From Porphyromonadaceae bacterium (GTDB lineage: Bacteria > Bacteroidota > Bacteroidia > Bacteroidales > Dysgonomonadaceae): 46,560 nt of DNA. The first letter of the stretch is position 1. Each line of letters opens with the position of its first letter. Shown piece by piece: positions 45,324-46,560 of this stretch. The translations under genes were made by a program, and so were the position numbers. The notes beneath the pieces were generated by a model. That model saw only the letters and a program-made list of their open reading frames with translations, made no database searches and was not told the origin of the DNA. The stretch lies in the NCBI GenBank assembly GCA_022840285.1, contig JALHIE010000008.1:1-46560 (forward strand), given 5' to 3'.

Positions 45324-45864
45324 TTAATTCGACAAAAGAAACTCCACCAGTTTGCGGGTAGCTATCGCCCGGTGGCTGATCTTGGTTATAGCCGTCGGGG
45401 AGAAAAACCGGATCATAACCAAATCCGGAAGTGCCTCTTTTTTCTTCGATAATCCGGCCTTTTATTGCGCCTTCGAAAAAATGCCTCTCTCCATTCAACA
45501 ACAGGGCAATAACAGTTCTAAACCGGGCATTCCTGTTTCTTTCTCCCTGCATCACACGCAAGATTTTATCCATGTTATCCAGCGGGTCACAAGCTTCGCC
45601 GGCATACCGGGACGAATAGACGCCGGGTGCTCCATCCAGCGCATCCACTTCCAGGCCGGTATCATCGGCAAAGCAGTCGAAACCGAACTTATCCTTTATA
45701 AACTGCGCTTTTATCAATGCATTCTCTTCGAGAGTCGCTCCTGTCTCAGGGATTTCTTCGTGACAGTTGATTTCCGACAGACTTAAAATCTCCATGCTGC
45801 CAGCGGTTATCTTTCGGATCTCATGGAGTTTGTGCTTGTTGTTGGTGGCGAATACAATTTTCAT
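45324..45864 (-). pseudogene. rdgB: XTP/dITP diphosphatase (RdgB/HAM1), C-terminal deletion with frameshift
   Basis: The protein opens with FATNNKHKLHEIRKI and contains FADDTGLEVDALDGAPGVYSSRYAG and FGYDPVFLPDGYN, typical of the enzyme that clears inosine and xanthosine triphosphates. After DGYN the frame reads QDQPPGDSYPQTGGVSF..., which is foreign to the family; the correct end KISHRAIATRKLVEFLLSN follows in another frame at once. About a dozen residues are missing between. The SHR motif that grips the purine is lost from the translated product (184 residues, stop at 45310). The start overlaps the upstream stop as ATGA, so it is coupled to the TPR-protein gene. Confidence 0.85.
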
Positions 45865-46560
45865 TTTTCGTTTCTTTGTTGCACGATACGTTCGCGCTCC
45901 CTTAACTTTTCTTTGTGCGATCTTTCCTGTTCTTTCATTTTTTGCTTGCGTTCGCGCTCAAGTTGTTTCAGTACTTCTTTTCGGGATTTTTCCCTTTGCT
46001 TCAGTTCCCGATCGCGTTGTTTCATCCATTCTTTGCGGGACCGTTCACGCTCTTTCAATAACCTCTCCCTATCCCTTTTCGATAAAACGTTATCGTTTTG
46101 TCGGAGTGCTTCCTCCGCCTTTCTCTCCAATTCTGTCCGGCGCTGTTCAGCGGTCAGCCGTTCATATTTTTTGGGTAATGGTTGCTGCGAGACAACGTCC
46201 GACCCTCCTGTTTTTTCAGGTTTCAAAGGTACAGCTTTTTCTGTTTCCACAATCGTTCCCGATCCTATTATCGGGACAACAAACGGAATGGAGTCAGAAA
46301 AGACATCATCAAGCTCCTTAGTGAAGAAAATCATATAGTTTTCCAACGGTTCTCCGTCCCGAAGAATTTCCATGTTTTTATCGGAAATAATCAGCAAAAC
46401 AATACCGGCAGTGAGGTTTTGCCGGAAAACGGAATCAGCAGCCAGCATCGTTGCGTACCGACCGGCCTCTTCAAACGAACGGAACGGTTTAATCTGAAGC
46501 GCCTCGTACGGAGAGACGTAGGTATAATCCGTGTGGAAAGACCGGATCTGGAAATTGGAG
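45861..46560 (-). CDS. C-terminal part of a large SprE/PorW-like TPR protein, cut by the window end
   Basis: The frame is open to the window edge; 232 residues are visible. The first 105 (SNFQIRSFHTDYTYVSPYEA, KPFRSFEEAGRYATMLAADS, FFTKELDDVF) match the small domain that ends tetratricopeptide proteins of the SprE/PorW group, linked in some Bacteroidota to type IX secretion or gliding. The last 90 residues are an extreme Arg/Lys/Glu-rich predicted coiled coil (AEQRRTELERKAEEALRQ, RDRERLLKERERSRKEW and similar), which I do not expect in that group. The stop overlaps the rdgB start. Identity moderate, because the N-terminal bulk is unseen. Confidence 0.7.
   Translation of the reverse strand, partial: SNFQIRSFHTDYTYVSPYEALQIKPFRSFEEAGRYATMLAADSVFRQNLTAGIVLLIISDKNMEILRDGEPLENYMIFFTKELDDVFSDSIPFVVPIIGSGTIVETEKAVPLKPEKTGGSDVVSQQPLPKKYERLTAEQRRTELERKAEEALRQNDNVLSKRDRERLLKERERSRKEWMKQRDRELKQREKSRKEVLKQLERERKQKMKEQERSHKEKLRERERIVQQRNEK

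Noticed and set aside
1..46560. CRISPR arrays, insertion sequences, prophage genes, integron or attachment sites
   Set aside because: No regularly spaced repeats, transposase, integrase or phage-type proteins were found on either strand.

Overview
The window looks like a chromosome segment of a Bacteroidota member, order Bacteroidales, possibly near Dysgonomonadaceae. The order is supported by a SusC/SusD pair run by an ECF sigma factor and a FecR anti-sigma factor, many lipoproteins, -7 boxes of the Bacteroides type (TAnnTTTG) before several genes, a LytTR membrane regulator and an SprE/PorW-like fragment. The family is a guess from the look of the proteins. No transposase, integrase, phage gene or CRISPR array was seen.

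Layout. (1) 1-4340: housekeeping genes, namely a CyuA/UPF0597 family enzyme, a MATE exporter, phosphoglycerate mutase, and a convergent thioredoxin-fold protein without its cysteines. (2) 4700-14810: a plus-strand run of secreted carbohydrate-active proteins with no SusC/D pair: GH5, DUF1080, two five-Asp-box sialidase-like proteins, a GH2 enzyme and an unassigned TIM-barrel lipoprotein. (3) 14845-22054: a phosphate-ester locus with a beta-propeller phytase lipoprotein diverging from a TonB-dependent receptor, followed by a large protein joining a purple-acid-phosphatase module to a PHP module; the divergent control region carries a perfect 12-bp inverted repeat. (4) 22070-26656: a wrecked CPBP protease gene, a DUF6326 membrane protein, tRNA-Arg(CCU), a flavodoxin and an S9 peptidase. 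(5) 26685-34375: a polysaccharide utilisation locus: ECF sigma, FecR, SusC with STN domain, SusD, GH16. (6) 34450-36799: a broken phosphate transporter gene behind an 11-bp-periodic direct repeat. (7) 36796-40663, minus strand: thioredoxin and SpoU-type methyltransferase; LytTR regulator, GH43 and a PNPOx-family flavoprotein. (8) 40888-46560, minus strand: SprE-like TPR protein, rdgB, Gfo/Idh oxidoreductase, thrS, infC, rpmI, rplT.

The two observations I rate highest are the phosphate-ester locus and a compact pseudoknot-capable leader in front of rpmI. A third pattern cuts across the window: five otherwise recognisable genes (CPBP protease, PiT transporter, rpmI, Gfo/Idh, rdgB) each lack an internal or 5' segment of roughly 30-90 bases, and in several the joint can be read as belonging to both sides. 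That fits deletion between short direct repeats, either real or produced by assembly; the sequence alone cannot decide.
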